Assembly (NCBI RefSeq): GCF_001905145.1
Contig: NZ_LWLB01000001.1
Span: forward strand, 1 to 64,000
Direction of reading: 5' to 3'
Length of the DNA: 64,000 bases
Origin: Nocardiopsis sp. TSRI0078
GTDB taxonomy: Bacteria; Actinomycetota; Actinomycetes; Streptosporangiales; Streptosporangiaceae
Positions within the stretch are counted from its first letter, which is position 1; each line of letters begins with the position of its first letter. Below, in pieces: positions 8,899 to 16,695 of the stretch. The position numbers and the translations under genes are program-made. The notes under the pieces were generated by a model, which saw only the letters and a program-made list of their open reading frames with translations, made no database searches and had not been told where the DNA came from.

Positions 8899-9993
8899 AT
8901 GGGACCCCTCAACGGAATCCGCGTCGTCGAGTTCACCGGGATCGGCCCGGCGCCGATGGCCGGGATGCTCCTCGCCGACCTGGGTGCCAGCGTCATCCGG
9001 CTCGACCGGCCGGCGGCCGCCGACGCGATGAACGCCGGCGCGGGCGGCCCGCACATGAGCGAGGGACGCACCGTCCTGCCCGCCGACCTCAAGTCCGACG
9101 GGGGCCGCGCCCTCGCCCGCGACCTGGTCGCGCGCGCCGACGTGCTCCTGGAGGGCTTCCGCCCCGGGGTGATGGAACGCCTCGGCCTGGGACCCGACAC
9201 CTGTCTCGGGCTCAACCCGCGCCTGGTCTACGCGCGGGTCACCGGCTGGGGCCAGGACGGCCCGCTGGCCCGCGCCGCCGGACACGACATGAACTACATC
9301 TCCGTCAACGGCGCCCTGCACGCCATCGGGCGGGAGGGCGGCCCGCCGGTCCCCCCGATCAACCTCCTCGGCGACTTCGCCGGGGGCACCATGTTCGCGG
9401 TCACCGGCGTCCTCGGCGCCCTGGTCGAGCGGCAGTCCTCCGGACGGGGCCAGGTCGTGGACGCCGCGATGGTGGACGGCAGCGCCCTGCTGATGTCGAT
9501 GGTGCACGAGGACCGCGCGCGCGGCTCCTGGAACGACGAGCGCGGCACGAACTACCTGGACACCGGCGCGCCCTGGTACGACGTGTACGAGTGCGCGGAC
9601 GGCCGCCACGTGTCGGTCGGCTGCATCGAGCCCCAGTTCTACGCCGCCTTCCTGGAGGGCACCGGCCTGGCCGGGGAGGACCTGCCCGACCAGTGGGACC
9701 GGTCGGGCTGGCCCCGGCTGCGCGAGCGCTTCGCCGAGGTCCTGCGCACCCGTACCCGCGACGAGTGGGGCGAGGTGTTCGACGGGGTGGACGCGTGCGT
9801 GATGCCGGTCCTGTCCCTGGAGGAGGCCCCCGACCACCCGCACGTGCGCGCCCGCGGCTCACTGGTGCGCGACGGCGGCCGGGTGATCCCCGGTCCGGCG
9901 CCCCGCTTCGACCGCACCCCGGGCGGGGTGACCCGGGGCCGGAGGCAGCCGGACGCCGACGAGACCCTCCGGGAGTGGGGACTGGACCGCTGA
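8899..9993 (+). CDS. Alpha-methylacyl-CoA racemase (CaiB/BaiF family III CoA-transferase fold)
   Basis: A 364-residue family III enzyme. The family opening [24 protein letters not shown] is followed by motifs that match the well-studied Mycobacterium tuberculosis racemase MCR. His129 is in AGHDMNYIS, Asp159 in LLGDFAGG and Glu244 in [10 protein letters not shown]. All three sit a constant three residues after the published catalytic residues of MCR (His126, Asp156, Glu241). It should therefore interconvert (2R)- and (2S)-methylacyl-CoA esters before beta-oxidation of branched fatty acids, rather than transfer CoA. Cytoplasmic. Preceded by a GGAG-like site (CTCCTTGGAGACC region) and divergent from rsmA; no operon partner is evident. 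Confidence 0.93.
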   Translation: MGPLNGIRVVEFTGIGPAPMAGMLLADLGASVIRLDRPAAADAMNAGAGGPHMSEGRTVLPADLKSDGGRALARDLVARADVLLEGFRPGVMERLGLGPDTCLGLNPRLVYARVTGWGQDGPLARAAGHDMNYISVNGALHAIGREGGPPVPPINLLGDFAGGTMFAVTGVLGALVERQSSGRGQVVDAAMVDGSALLMSMVHEDRARGSWNDERGTNYLDTGAPWYDVYECADGRHVSVGCIEPQFYAAFLEGTGLAGEDLPDQWDRSGWPRLRERFAEVLRTRTRDEWGEVFDGVDACVMPVLSLEEAPDHPHVRARGSLVRDGGRVIPGPAPRFDRTPGGVTRGRRQPDADETLREWGLDR

Positions 9994-10103
9994 CCGACCC
10001 GGACCGGTACGCGCCCGGGCGTGCGAATCCCCCTACCCGGGGCGGAGAATGGCTAGGGTGATCGACCAGTCACAGGCTGAGCGCGCGACGGGGGGTCTCC
10101 GCC

Positions 10104-12506
10104 ATGCCACGACGGCTCGTCACACCGGGGGCGCACTGGGGCGCGCGCCTGTGTGCCCTGCTGCTGTCCGCGACGGTGCTGGCGCTCGCCGCGCTCGCCG
10201 CACCCTCCGCGGCCGGCACAGTCGGCACGGCCAGAACGGACGGTGCGTCCGCGACCCTTCCGGGCGGTGGCGGCTTCGACACCACCCGCCTCGACCGGCC
10301 CGGTCCCGGGGCCATCGCCCGGCGTAGCGGGCCCGTGGTGCTCGTGGGGGTGCCGGGCCTGCTGTGGGAGGACGTCACCCGCGAGAACACTCCGACCCTG
10401 TGGGAGATGGCCGAGAAGGGCTCCATCGGCAACGTGTCGATCCGCACGGCCACCTCCCGCACCTGCCCCACCGACGGATGGCTGTCGGTGTCGGCCGGGC
10501 AGCGCGCCCTGTCCATCCGCGAGCGCTTCACGGTGTGCGAGGCCGCGCCGGAGCCCGAGCGCGACGGCTCGGGTGCGGTCGTCCCCGGGTTCGGCTCCTA
10601 TGTCCGGCAGAACGAGCGGTCCTCCTTCGGCGCTCCCGTGGGCCTGCTGGGGCAGACGGTGCGCGACGCGGGCGGGACCACGCTCGCCGTGGGCCACGGT
10701 GCCGCCCTGGGAGTGGCCGACCGCTCCGGGCGGGTGGACCACTACGTCGACGGGGTGCACGCCCTGACCACCGAGCGCCTGGAGGGGGTCTCCCTGGCCG
10801 CGGTGGAGCTGGCCGAGCTCACCCGGCTCTACCCCGTCTATCCCGATCCGCTCACGCCCGGTCAGGAGGACGGGGACGCGAACGGGAACGGGGGTCCCGT
10901 GGAGGCGCCCGGAGACGGCGAGGAGGCCGAGGAGCCGCCCGAACCCGACCCCGACGACGTCCCGGAGTGGGAGCGCGACAAGGCGCTGTCCGCCCTGGAC
11001 GACCGGCTGCGGTCCCTGGAGAGCGTCCTGCCGGCCGGCTCGTCCCTGATGGTCGTCGGAGTGTCCATGGACACGGGGCCCTCCCAGCTCACGGTGGCCC
11101 TGTCCGGCGAGATCACCGAGGACGGGTTCACGGGGGCGGAGTCGTTCCTGGCCTCGGAGTCGACCCGGCGCGCCGGCCTGGTGGTGCTGACCGACACCAC
11201 ACCGACCCTGCTGACCTCCCTGGGGATGCGGGCGACCGAGCCGACCAGCGGCCGCCCCTGGCACCTGACCGGGCGGCCGCCGACAACCGACAAGGCGGTG
11301 GGGCGGCTGATGGAGTTCAACACCGCCGCGATCGTGGTGGGCGCCGCCATCCCCGGCTTCTTCAGCGGGCTGGTCGCCTTCCAGCTGCTCATCTACGCGG
11401 CGGCGGCCTACGCCCTGCACCGGTACTCGAACCGGCAGCGCGGCAAGCGCGCACGCGTGCTGTCCCTGACGCGGATCGTGGCGCTGGCCGGTGCCGCCTT
11501 CCCGGTGGCCAGCTACCTGGCCAACCTCGTCCCGTGGTGGACCTCGCCCATACCGCCGCTCGCGCTGCTGGTCTGCGTCCTGTCCGCGGACGCCCTGGTG
11601 GTGGCGCTGGCCGTGGCGGGGCCGTGGCGGCACACCATCCTCGGGCCGATGACGGTGGTGGCGGGGGCGACGACCGTGGTGCTCTTCCTCGACCTGTGCT
11701 TCGGCGCGGACCTGCAGATGAACTCGCCCACGGGCTACTCCCCGATCGTGGCGGGCCGGTTCTACGGGATCGGCAACATCGCGTTCGCCACGTTCGCGAC
11801 CGGCATGCTGATGGCGGTGGCCGGGATCGCCCACGAGCTGATCTCGCGGGGGCGGCGCCGCGCCGCCGTGGTGACGACCCTGGTCATCGGGTCGGCGACG
11901 GTGCTGATCGTCGGCTGGCCGGGACTGGGCACCGACTTCGGCGGGGTGATCGCGCTGGTTCCGGGCCTGGCGGTCACGACGATGATGATCGCCGGGATAC
12001 GCGTCACCCCGCCCCGTCTGGCCGCGGTGAGCGCGGCCGCGGTGGCGGCGATCGCGCTGATGGCGTGGCTGGACTACCTGAAGCCCCCGCAGGCGCGCAG
12101 CCACTTCGGCGCGTTCGCCGGCCAGGTGGTCAGCGGCGAGGCGGCCGCGGTGGTGGCCCGCAAGCTCAGCGCGATGCTGGGGACGCTGGGCAACTGGCAG
12201 CTGACCCTGTTGGCGGGATGTGCGCTGGTGTTCCTGTTCGTGGTGCTCCAACGGCCGCTCCACTGGCGGTTCGGCGCCCTGCAGGGCGCCTACGAGTACG
12301 CGCCGACGCTCCGGGCGGGGCTGACCGGTTCCCTGCTGACCGCTCTGGTGGGTTTCGCGGCCAACGACTCGGGGGTCGCGATCCCGGCGATCGCACTGAC
12401 GGTGGCGGTGCCGTTGACGCTGTCGGCGTGTGTGTGGGCGCTCCAGCGGCAGGACGGGGACCGCGCTCCCGGCCCCGAACCGGCCGAGAACGCCCAACGG
12501 ATGTGA
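10104..12506 (+). CDS. Large membrane protein with extracytoplasmic alkaline-phosphatase-like domain
   Basis: An 800-residue protein. A signal or anchor segment lies at about 16-37 (LCALLLSATVLALAALAA). An exported region to about residue 405 resembles the alkaline-phosphatase/sulfatase superfamily (VLVGVPGLLWEDVTRENTPTL, SRTCPTDGWLSVSAG). It contains an acidic Pro-rich insert (about 255-290). Roughly ten membrane helices then follow to the C-terminus, including GRFYGIGNIAFATFATG and GTDFGGVIALVPG. This architecture is widespread in actinobacteria as an uncharacterised protein; I do not know a function. A hydrolase acting on an envelope or lipid-linked substrate is inference from the fold. 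The first catalytic nucleophile is not obvious. Apparently monocistronic. Confidence 0.82.
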   Translation: MPRRLVTPGAHWGARLCALLLSATVLALAALAAPSAAGTVGTARTDGASATLPGGGGFDTTRLDRPGPGAIARRSGPVVLVGVPGLLWEDVTRENTPTLWEMAEKGSIGNVSIRTATSRTCPTDGWLSVSAGQRALSIRERFTVCEAAPEPERDGSGAVVPGFGSYVRQNERSSFGAPVGLLGQTVRDAGGTTLAVGHGAALGVADRSGRVDHYVDGVHALTTERLEGVSLAAVELAELTRLYPVYPDPLTPGQEDGDANGNGGPVEAPGDGEEAEEPPEPDPDDVPEWERDKALSALDDRLRSLESVLPAGSSLMVVGVSMDTGPSQLTVALSGEITEDGFTGAESFLASESTRRAGLVVLTDTTPTLLTSLGMRATEPTSGRPWHLTGRPPTTDKAVGRLMEFNTAAIVVGAAIPGFFSGLVAFQLLIYAAAAYALHRYSNRQRGKRARVLSLTRIVALAGAAFPVASYLANLVPWWTSPIPPLALLVCVLSADALVVALAVAGPWRHTILGPMTVVAGATTVVLFLDLCFGADLQMNSPTGYSPIVAGRFYGIGNIAFATFATGMLMAVAGIAHELISRGRRRAAVVTTLVIGSATVLIVGWPGLGTDFGGVIALVPGLAVTTMMIAGIRVTPPRLAAVSAAAVAAIALMAWLDYLKPPQARSHFGAFAGQVVSGEAAAVVARKLSAMLGTLGNWQLTLLAGCALVFLFVVLQRPLHWRFGALQGAYEYAPTLRAGLTGSLLTALVGFAANDSGVAIPAIALTVAVPLTLSACVWALQRQDGDRAPGPEPAENAQRM

Positions 12507-13076
12507 TGTACACCTCACTAAGCACAGGGAGAGCAAAACGCGCGAGCACGACCTTGCGTCGCTCACGTCACGAAACGGCCACGGCCCTATGGTAAAGTCC
12601 GTGGTCGGGCGACCCTCGTAGAGGAACCCGGTACCCCGGACGGGTGCCAGGCCGATCGTCCGGGACCCCGGAGCGGCCCCGGTACCACCGCTCCGGACGC
12701 CGCCCCGAGCCACAGGCGGGGAATGCCCGCCCCCGCGGACGGGTTTGGTCAGTTGCAGAGGGCAGGGAGTGGCCCGAAGCAGCACCCACCGGCGCACCGC
12801 CCTCTCCGCCGTGTCCACGGCAGGGCGGCGCACATCCAGGAACTCCCGAACCGGGTCCGCACGTTCTCCGGACAGTCGTCCTCATTGTGAACTCCAGTGG
12901 ATCCGGGCGAGAAGCGTTCCACCCCCGGCCCGGGGCACCACGCAAGGAAATCGATGAACCATCAGCTTGGCCACCGCGGTAACGCGAAGAACGCACCGGT
13001 CGGCACCCGCTCGCGGAGCGGTGTGCGACCGGCCGCGCCGACCCGTCGGGCACGTCCCGAATACGCCGGAGTCGCC
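12507..13076 (+). other. Non-coding region with three clustered hairpins
   Basis: This 570-bp gap before the STAS gene holds no convincing ORF. Three short inverted repeats are packed within 100 bp: 12635-12641 with 12658-12664 (7 bp), 12670-12676 with 12688-12694 (7 bp, 11-base loop) and 12715-12720 with 12726-12731 (6 bp). A TATGGT at 12591-12596 could be a -10 element. The hairpins may be a terminator for the upstream gene or a structured leader; I cannot match them to a known riboswitch. Confidence 0.4.
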
Positions 13077-13430
13077 ATGCCCGACCTGACCATCTCCTCC
13101 ACCCTGCACGACACCGGACGGGTTCTGGTGTTGGACGGGGAGATCGACATGGCCACCGAGCACCGCTTCCAGGACGCGGTGACCGAGGCTCTCACCACCC
13201 AGCCCTTCGGGCGCGTGGTCCTGGACTGCTCCGACCTCCGGTTCATCGACTCCAGCGGCCTGCGCGTCCTGATCCGCGCGCACAAGGCAGCCAAGGAGCA
13301 AAAGGCGCTCCTGGCGATCGCCTCACCCATCCAGAGGGTGCTGCAGACCCTGCGGGTCACCTCGCTCGACACGCGCATCCCCGTCTTCACGACGGTCTCC
13401 GAGGCCCTCAACGCGCCGCACTCCGGCTGA
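13077..13430 (+). CDS. STAS-domain anti-sigma factor antagonist
   Basis: A 117-residue SpoIIAA/RsbV-type protein. It should bind an RsbW-like anti-sigma kinase when unphosphorylated and so free a stress sigma factor. The fold markers are visible: a beta strand LVLDGEIDMATEHRF near the N-terminus, VVLDCSDLRFIDSSGLRVLIRA holding the phosphorylatable Ser in the DSSG loop (about residue 61), and a final helix. ATG 13077 is chosen because it begins just before the first strand; in-frame starts at 12897 and 12954 would add an unrelated basic tail. No kinase gene is adjacent, so its partner is elsewhere, possibly one of the HATPase proteins in the 32-43 kb island. The long upstream non-coding region suggests independent control. 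Confidence 0.88.
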   Translation: MPDLTISSTLHDTGRVLVLDGEIDMATEHRFQDAVTEALTTQPFGRVVLDCSDLRFIDSSGLRVLIRAHKAAKEQKALLAIASPIQRVLQTLRVTSLDTRIPVFTTVSEALNAPHSG

Positions 13431-13499
13431 CGCCGGGCCCGCGGGCGCACACGGACCACGGCACCTTGACGGCCGCGTCATGATGCGTCCACGACGCCC

Positions 13500-13528
13500 G
13501 GGGCGCGCCCCTGACGGGGCCGCGCCCC
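13500..13528. terminator. Nested hairpin between convergent genes
   Basis: An 8-bp stem GGGGCGCG/CGCGCCCC (13500-13507 with 13521-13528) encloses a second short CCCC/GGGG stem. It separates the STAS gene (ends 13430) from the convergent peptidase gene (ends 13559). Confidence 0.65.
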
Positions 13529-13558
13529 CTGTCGCCGTCCCGGGGACCGCCGCGGTCC

Positions 13559-14266
13559 TCAGAAGAGCAGCAGCCACACGCCCAGCGCGGCCACCGCGGC
13601 GTTCACCAGGAGGAAGACCGCCACCCACAGGGCACCGGGCAGGCCGGTGAGCCGCGCCAGCTGGTCGGCGTCGGAGTGCGGCGACGGGTCGCGCCTGCGC
13701 TGCGCCTGGAGCTCGAAGACCGGCCGCACACCCGCGAAGAGCAGGAACCAGATGAACAGGTAGGCGAAGGCCGCCTGGACCTCCGCGGGGGTGAACCAGC
13801 TGACGCCGAACACCACCGCACCGGTTCCCACCACCGACAGCACCCCGTAGATGTTGCGGATCATCACCAGCATGGCGGCGAGCACGACGATGCTCAGCCA
13901 CAGCAGTGCGGTGATGCGGTCCGACATCAGCATGAGGATGCCGAGGAGGCCGATGACCGACGGGGCGACGTAGCCCGCGAAGACGGTCAGGACCATGCCG
14001 ACGCCGGTCGGCCTGCCCCGGGAGACGGTGACCCCCGAGGTGTCCGAGTGCAGTCGGATACCGGTGAGCTGACGGCCGCTGAGCAGGGCCACGAGGGCGT
14101 GCCCGCCCTCGTGGGCGATGGTGACGACGTTGCGTCCGATCCGCCAGGGCGGGCCGAGCACCACCGCGGCCAGGGCCAGGACGGCCGCGGTGACGATGAT
14201 CCACCGCTCCGGTTCCGGTTGGACGGACAGTACTTCCCGCCAGACCTCGCCCAAGGTTGTTCCCAC
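13559..14266 (-). CDS. M50B-family membrane metallopeptidase-like protein
   Basis: A 235-residue integral membrane protein with about seven hydrophobic segments. A zinc-binding HExxH-type motif is present as HEGGHALVALLSG near residue 33, inside a helix preceded by VTIAHE, as in M50 (site-2-protease-like) peptidases. A second Asp-containing NPDG motif is not obvious, so proteolytic activity is not assured. GTG 14266 is chosen because it starts just before the first helix and follows a G-rich site (GGAGTCGGGGG); a longer frame reaching 14458 would add a basic, low-complexity tail. Divergent from the His-rich secreted protein, with a 258-bp shared upstream region that contains a spaced inverted repeat CTTGCC...GGCAAG (14356-14384). 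Confidence 0.8.
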   Translation of the reverse strand: MGTTLGEVWREVLSVQPEPERWIIVTAAVLALAAVVLGPPWRIGRNVVTIAHEGGHALVALLSGRQLTGIRLHSDTSGVTVSRGRPTGVGMVLTVFAGYVAPSVIGLLGILMLMSDRITALLWLSIVVLAAMLVMIRNIYGVLSVVGTGAVVFGVSWFTPAEVQAAFAYLFIWFLLFAGVRPVFELQAQRRRDPSPHSDADQLARLTGLPGALWVAVFLLVNAAVAALGVWLLLF

Positions 14267-14524
14267 CGCTGCCCCCGACTCCTGGTTCGACCGGACCGTG
14301 CGCGGGCCCCACCGGTTCGCGTCACGGCTGCCGGCAGACGCGCAGAACAGGGACCCTTGCCGAACTTTAGGGCATGTGGGCAAGCACCGCGTTTTCCGCC
14401 CGAACCGGGACCGGGCTTCGGAACCAATCCGCCCCTTCCGCACCGATGGACTGGCCAAACGGGATGCGCCGACCTACATTCATCACTGTCAGTAATTCAC
14501 CCGCTACTAACAGCAAGGATTATC

Positions 14525-14956
14525 GTGAAGCGTTTCGCTGGACTCGCCCTCATGGCCATGGCCACCGGTGCCGTCATCGGCTCCGCCTCCCCCGCCGTCG
14601 CCGGCGACGAGCACGACGGCTACCACGGACACCACGGCCACAGCTGGGACTGGCACGAGTCCGACGGGGACAAGAAGAAGGGCCACGGCGAGGACGACGG
14701 CCACTGGGACGGATACGGCCACGAGGACGACGACGAGGACAACGGCCACGACCACGGGAACGGCCACGGGAACGGCCACGAGGACGACGACGAGGACGGG
14801 AAGAAGGGCTGGGGCCACGACCGCAAGGGCGGGGGCCACGACCACGACCACAAGGGCAAGGACAAGGACCACGACGAGGACGAGAGCGAGGACGAGGACG
14901 AGGACGAGGGCCACGACCACGACCACGACCACGACAAGGACAACGGCTACTACTGA
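14525..14956 (+). CDS. Secreted His/Asp/Glu-rich low-complexity protein
   Basis: A 143-residue protein with a classical signal peptide (MKRFAGLALMAMATGAVIG, cleavage predicted after ASPAVA). The mature part is almost entirely His, Asp, Glu, Gly and Lys, with repeated GHGNGHEDDDED, HDHDH and DEDEDE blocks and a short NGYY end. No globular domain is visible. Such His/acid clusters bind divalent metals, so extracellular metal binding or buffering is plausible but unproven. GTG 14525 follows AAGGAT at a good ribosome-site distance and gives the signal peptide directly. At the DNA level the gene is full of GGCCACG and GACGACGAGGAC repeats, so slippage-driven length change is likely. Not a known named family to me. 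Confidence 0.85.
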   Translation: MKRFAGLALMAMATGAVIGSASPAVAGDEHDGYHGHHGHSWDWHESDGDKKKGHGEDDGHWDGYGHEDDDEDNGHDHGNGHGNGHEDDDEDGKKGWGHDRKGGGHDHDHKGKDKDHDEDESEDEDEDEGHDHDHDHDKDNGYY

Positions 14957-15108
14957 CCCGTCCTTCCCGGTCCGCGCGTCCGGCTGAGCCCGCGGCACCC
15001 GCTCCGGGAAGCGACGCGTTCCCGATCCCGCGGAAGACGGCCCGGGCCTCCCGCGCGAGGAGGTGGGAACGGCACCCCGCGGCGGCATGGACCCGCTCCT
15101 GTCACGAC

Positions 15109-15143
15109 GGCGCCGCCCGCGGCCCCCGGCCGCGGGCGGCGCC
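15109..15143. terminator. Strong 16-bp hairpin, bidirectional terminator
   Basis: A perfect 16-bp inverted repeat (15109-15124 with 15128-15143) with a 3-base CCC loop. It lies between the His-rich protein gene (ends 14956) and the convergent SRPBCC gene (ends 15176). Confidence 0.8.
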
Positions 15144-15175
15144 CGTGTCCGCCCTCCCCCTTCCGGGGAGGACGG

Positions 15176-15619
15176 TCAGTCCCCGGCGGACTCCGCGGCG
15201 GCCTTGAGCCGCTCCAGGGTCAGCTCGATGCTCCGCCCGTTCCTGGCCGGCATCCCCGCCAGGACGTAGAACGCCGGAAACCCCCGGGAGTAGTCGAAGG
15301 TCTCGGTGACCCGGGTACCTCCCCCGGGCAGTTCCCGCAGCTCGTACCGCCAGCGGTGCGGGCCGAAGTGCCGCCAGGCGATGAGGCGGCCCTCCTCGTA
15401 CTCCACCACCCGGTTGGTCATCCGGTATCCGACACCGAACATCTTCATGTCCATAACGAACTCGCTGCCCCGCTCCAGCCGCTCCGGGCCGAAGAGGTTG
15501 GCGTGCACGGTCCCCGAACCGTCGAACTCGGAGTGCCGCACCGGTGCCGCGATGATGTCGAAGATCCGTTCGGCGGGGGCGTCCACCACGACGCTCCGCG
15601 CAACCTTGTGTCTTGCCAT
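15176..15619 (-). CDS. SRPBCC (polyketide cyclase/START-like) protein
   Basis: A 147-residue protein of the SRPBCC helix-grip fold, which binds hydrophobic ligands in a deep cavity. It begins with the family signature strand and helix VVVDAPAERIFDIIAAPVRHSEFDGSG, continues with strands (VMDMKMFGVGYRMTNRVVEYEEG, WRYELRELPGGGTRVTETFDY) and ends with the long C-terminal helix SIELTLERLKAAAES. Length and order fit the polyketide_cyc2 subgroup common in actinobacteria. No biosynthetic neighbours are present, so ligand and role cannot be stated. ATG start with a 57-bp gap to the Nudix gene that ends upstream of its stop; not obviously an operon. Confidence 0.87.
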   Translation of the reverse strand: MARHKVARSVVVDAPAERIFDIIAAPVRHSEFDGSGTVHANLFGPERLERGSEFVMDMKMFGVGYRMTNRVVEYEEGRLIAWRHFGPHRWRYELRELPGGGTRVTETFDYSRGFPAFYVLAGMPARNGRSIELTLERLKAAAESAGD

Positions 15620-15675
15620 GAGCGCATCATGTCACCGGACGCATGACCCGCCCCGGGCGCCCCGTCCCCTCGCTC

Positions 15676-16695
15676 TCAGGCGCGGATCGTGTGCCGCTCC
15701 ACCGCCGCCAGCTCCCCGCTCAGAGAGGCCACGTGCACCACCCAGAAGGAGCCCTTGCGCAGCCCCAGCTGCTGGGTGAACGGCGCGTCCAGCTGGGTGA
15801 GCGCCTCGGCCATCAGGTGCGGTACCAGCTCGCCGTGCGTGCACACCACCGTCGGCCGTCCCTCGGCCAGGATGTCCGCGAACGCCTTCCTGGCCTCCTC
15901 CGCGCCGTGGGCGGACTCCCTGCCCGCCGGGGAGGAGCCTGCGGAGGGCTGGTGGACCGTGAACGCCCGCTCGGTGCGCGTCTGCGCCTCGAACTCCACC
16001 GTGTACGGCAGCACCGACTCGGTGCACCGCGCCGCCGCCGACGTCACCACCCGGGGCCGCCCGTAGGCGCTCAGCAGCCGGGACAGGGCCACGGCGTCGG
16101 TGCGGCCGGCCCCGTCCAGCGGGCGCAGCAGGTCCTCGCCTTCCCAGGTGCGCTTCTCCCCCGCCGAGAGGTGCCGCAGCAGGACGACGGGGAAGGTGGT
16201 GGCGGGACCGGCCAGGAAGTTGTCGACCACCTGCACGTCGTGGTCGTAGGTGAGCCGGTCGCGGGCCTCCTCCGCGCGCACCCACTCGACCAGTTCGACC
16301 TCCTCGTTGGGCGGGTAGTCGATCCCCGTGCCGGGGTCGGCGGGCGTGGCCGCCCACCACTCCACCTGCTTGGGCCACCCGTCCTTGAGGTAGCGCTGCG
16401 GTGGGAGCCTGCGGCCCAGCACGGGGGTCATACCGGTCTCCTCCCGGACCTCCCGGACCGCGCCGACGATGGGGTGCTCGCGGTTCTTGAGCTTGCCCTT
16501 GGGCAGGGTCCAGTCCCCCCGGTCGGGCCTGCGGATGAGGACGATCTCGGTGCCGCCCGCGCCCTCGCGCCACAGCAGGGCGCCGCCCGCGCGGATGGGT
16601 TCGAGGTAGCCCCCGACCGCCGTCCGGCGCGGGACGCCGCCGCCCACTCCCTCGACCGAGCCCTCGACGTCTCCCGCGTGTCCCATGGTGTTCAT
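15676..16695 (-). CDS. Nudix hydrolase-histidine phosphatase fusion (MutT1-like)
   Basis: A 339-residue two-domain enzyme. The N-terminal Nudix domain (about 35-165) carries the box from [19 protein letters not shown] to REETGM. The C-terminal histidine phosphatase domain (about 190-335) carries the RH motif ([19 protein letters not shown]) and the late catalytic THGELV. This is the architecture of mycobacterial MutT1, which hydrolyses 8-oxo-dGTP and diadenosine polyphosphates. The start codon overlaps the ppk stop as ATGA (16692-16695), so it is translationally coupled to polyphosphate kinase; an internal ATG lies at 16686. Coupling to ppk suggests a role in nucleotide or polyphosphate turnover. 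The coupling is visible; the substrate is inferred from the family. Confidence 0.93.
   Translation of the reverse strand: MNTMGHAGDVEGSVEGVGGGVPRRTAVGGYLEPIRAGGALLWREGAGGTEIVLIRRPDRGDWTLPKGKLKNREHPIVGAVREVREETGMTPVLGRRLPPQRYLKDGWPKQVEWWAATPADPGTGIDYPPNEEVELVEWVRAEEARDRLTYDHDVQVVDNFLAGPATTFPVVLLRHLSAGEKRTWEGEDLLRPLDGAGRTDAVALSRLLSAYGRPRVVTSAAARCTESVLPYTVEFEAQTRTERAFTVHQPSAGSSPAGRESAHGAEEARKAFADILAEGRPTVVCTHGELVPHLMAEALTQLDAPFTQQLGLRKGSFWVVHVASLSGELAAVERHTIRA

Noticed and set aside
12600-12760. Possible cobalamin or c-di-AMP riboswitch before the STAS gene
   Set aside because: Short words such as GGAACCCGGT and GAGCCA recall such elements, but the conserved cores and their order are missing, and the downstream gene is not a usual target.
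14600-14950. CRISPR-like or satellite repeat array
   Set aside because: The repeated GGCCACG and GACGAC words are codons of the His/Asp-rich protein with no regular spacers.
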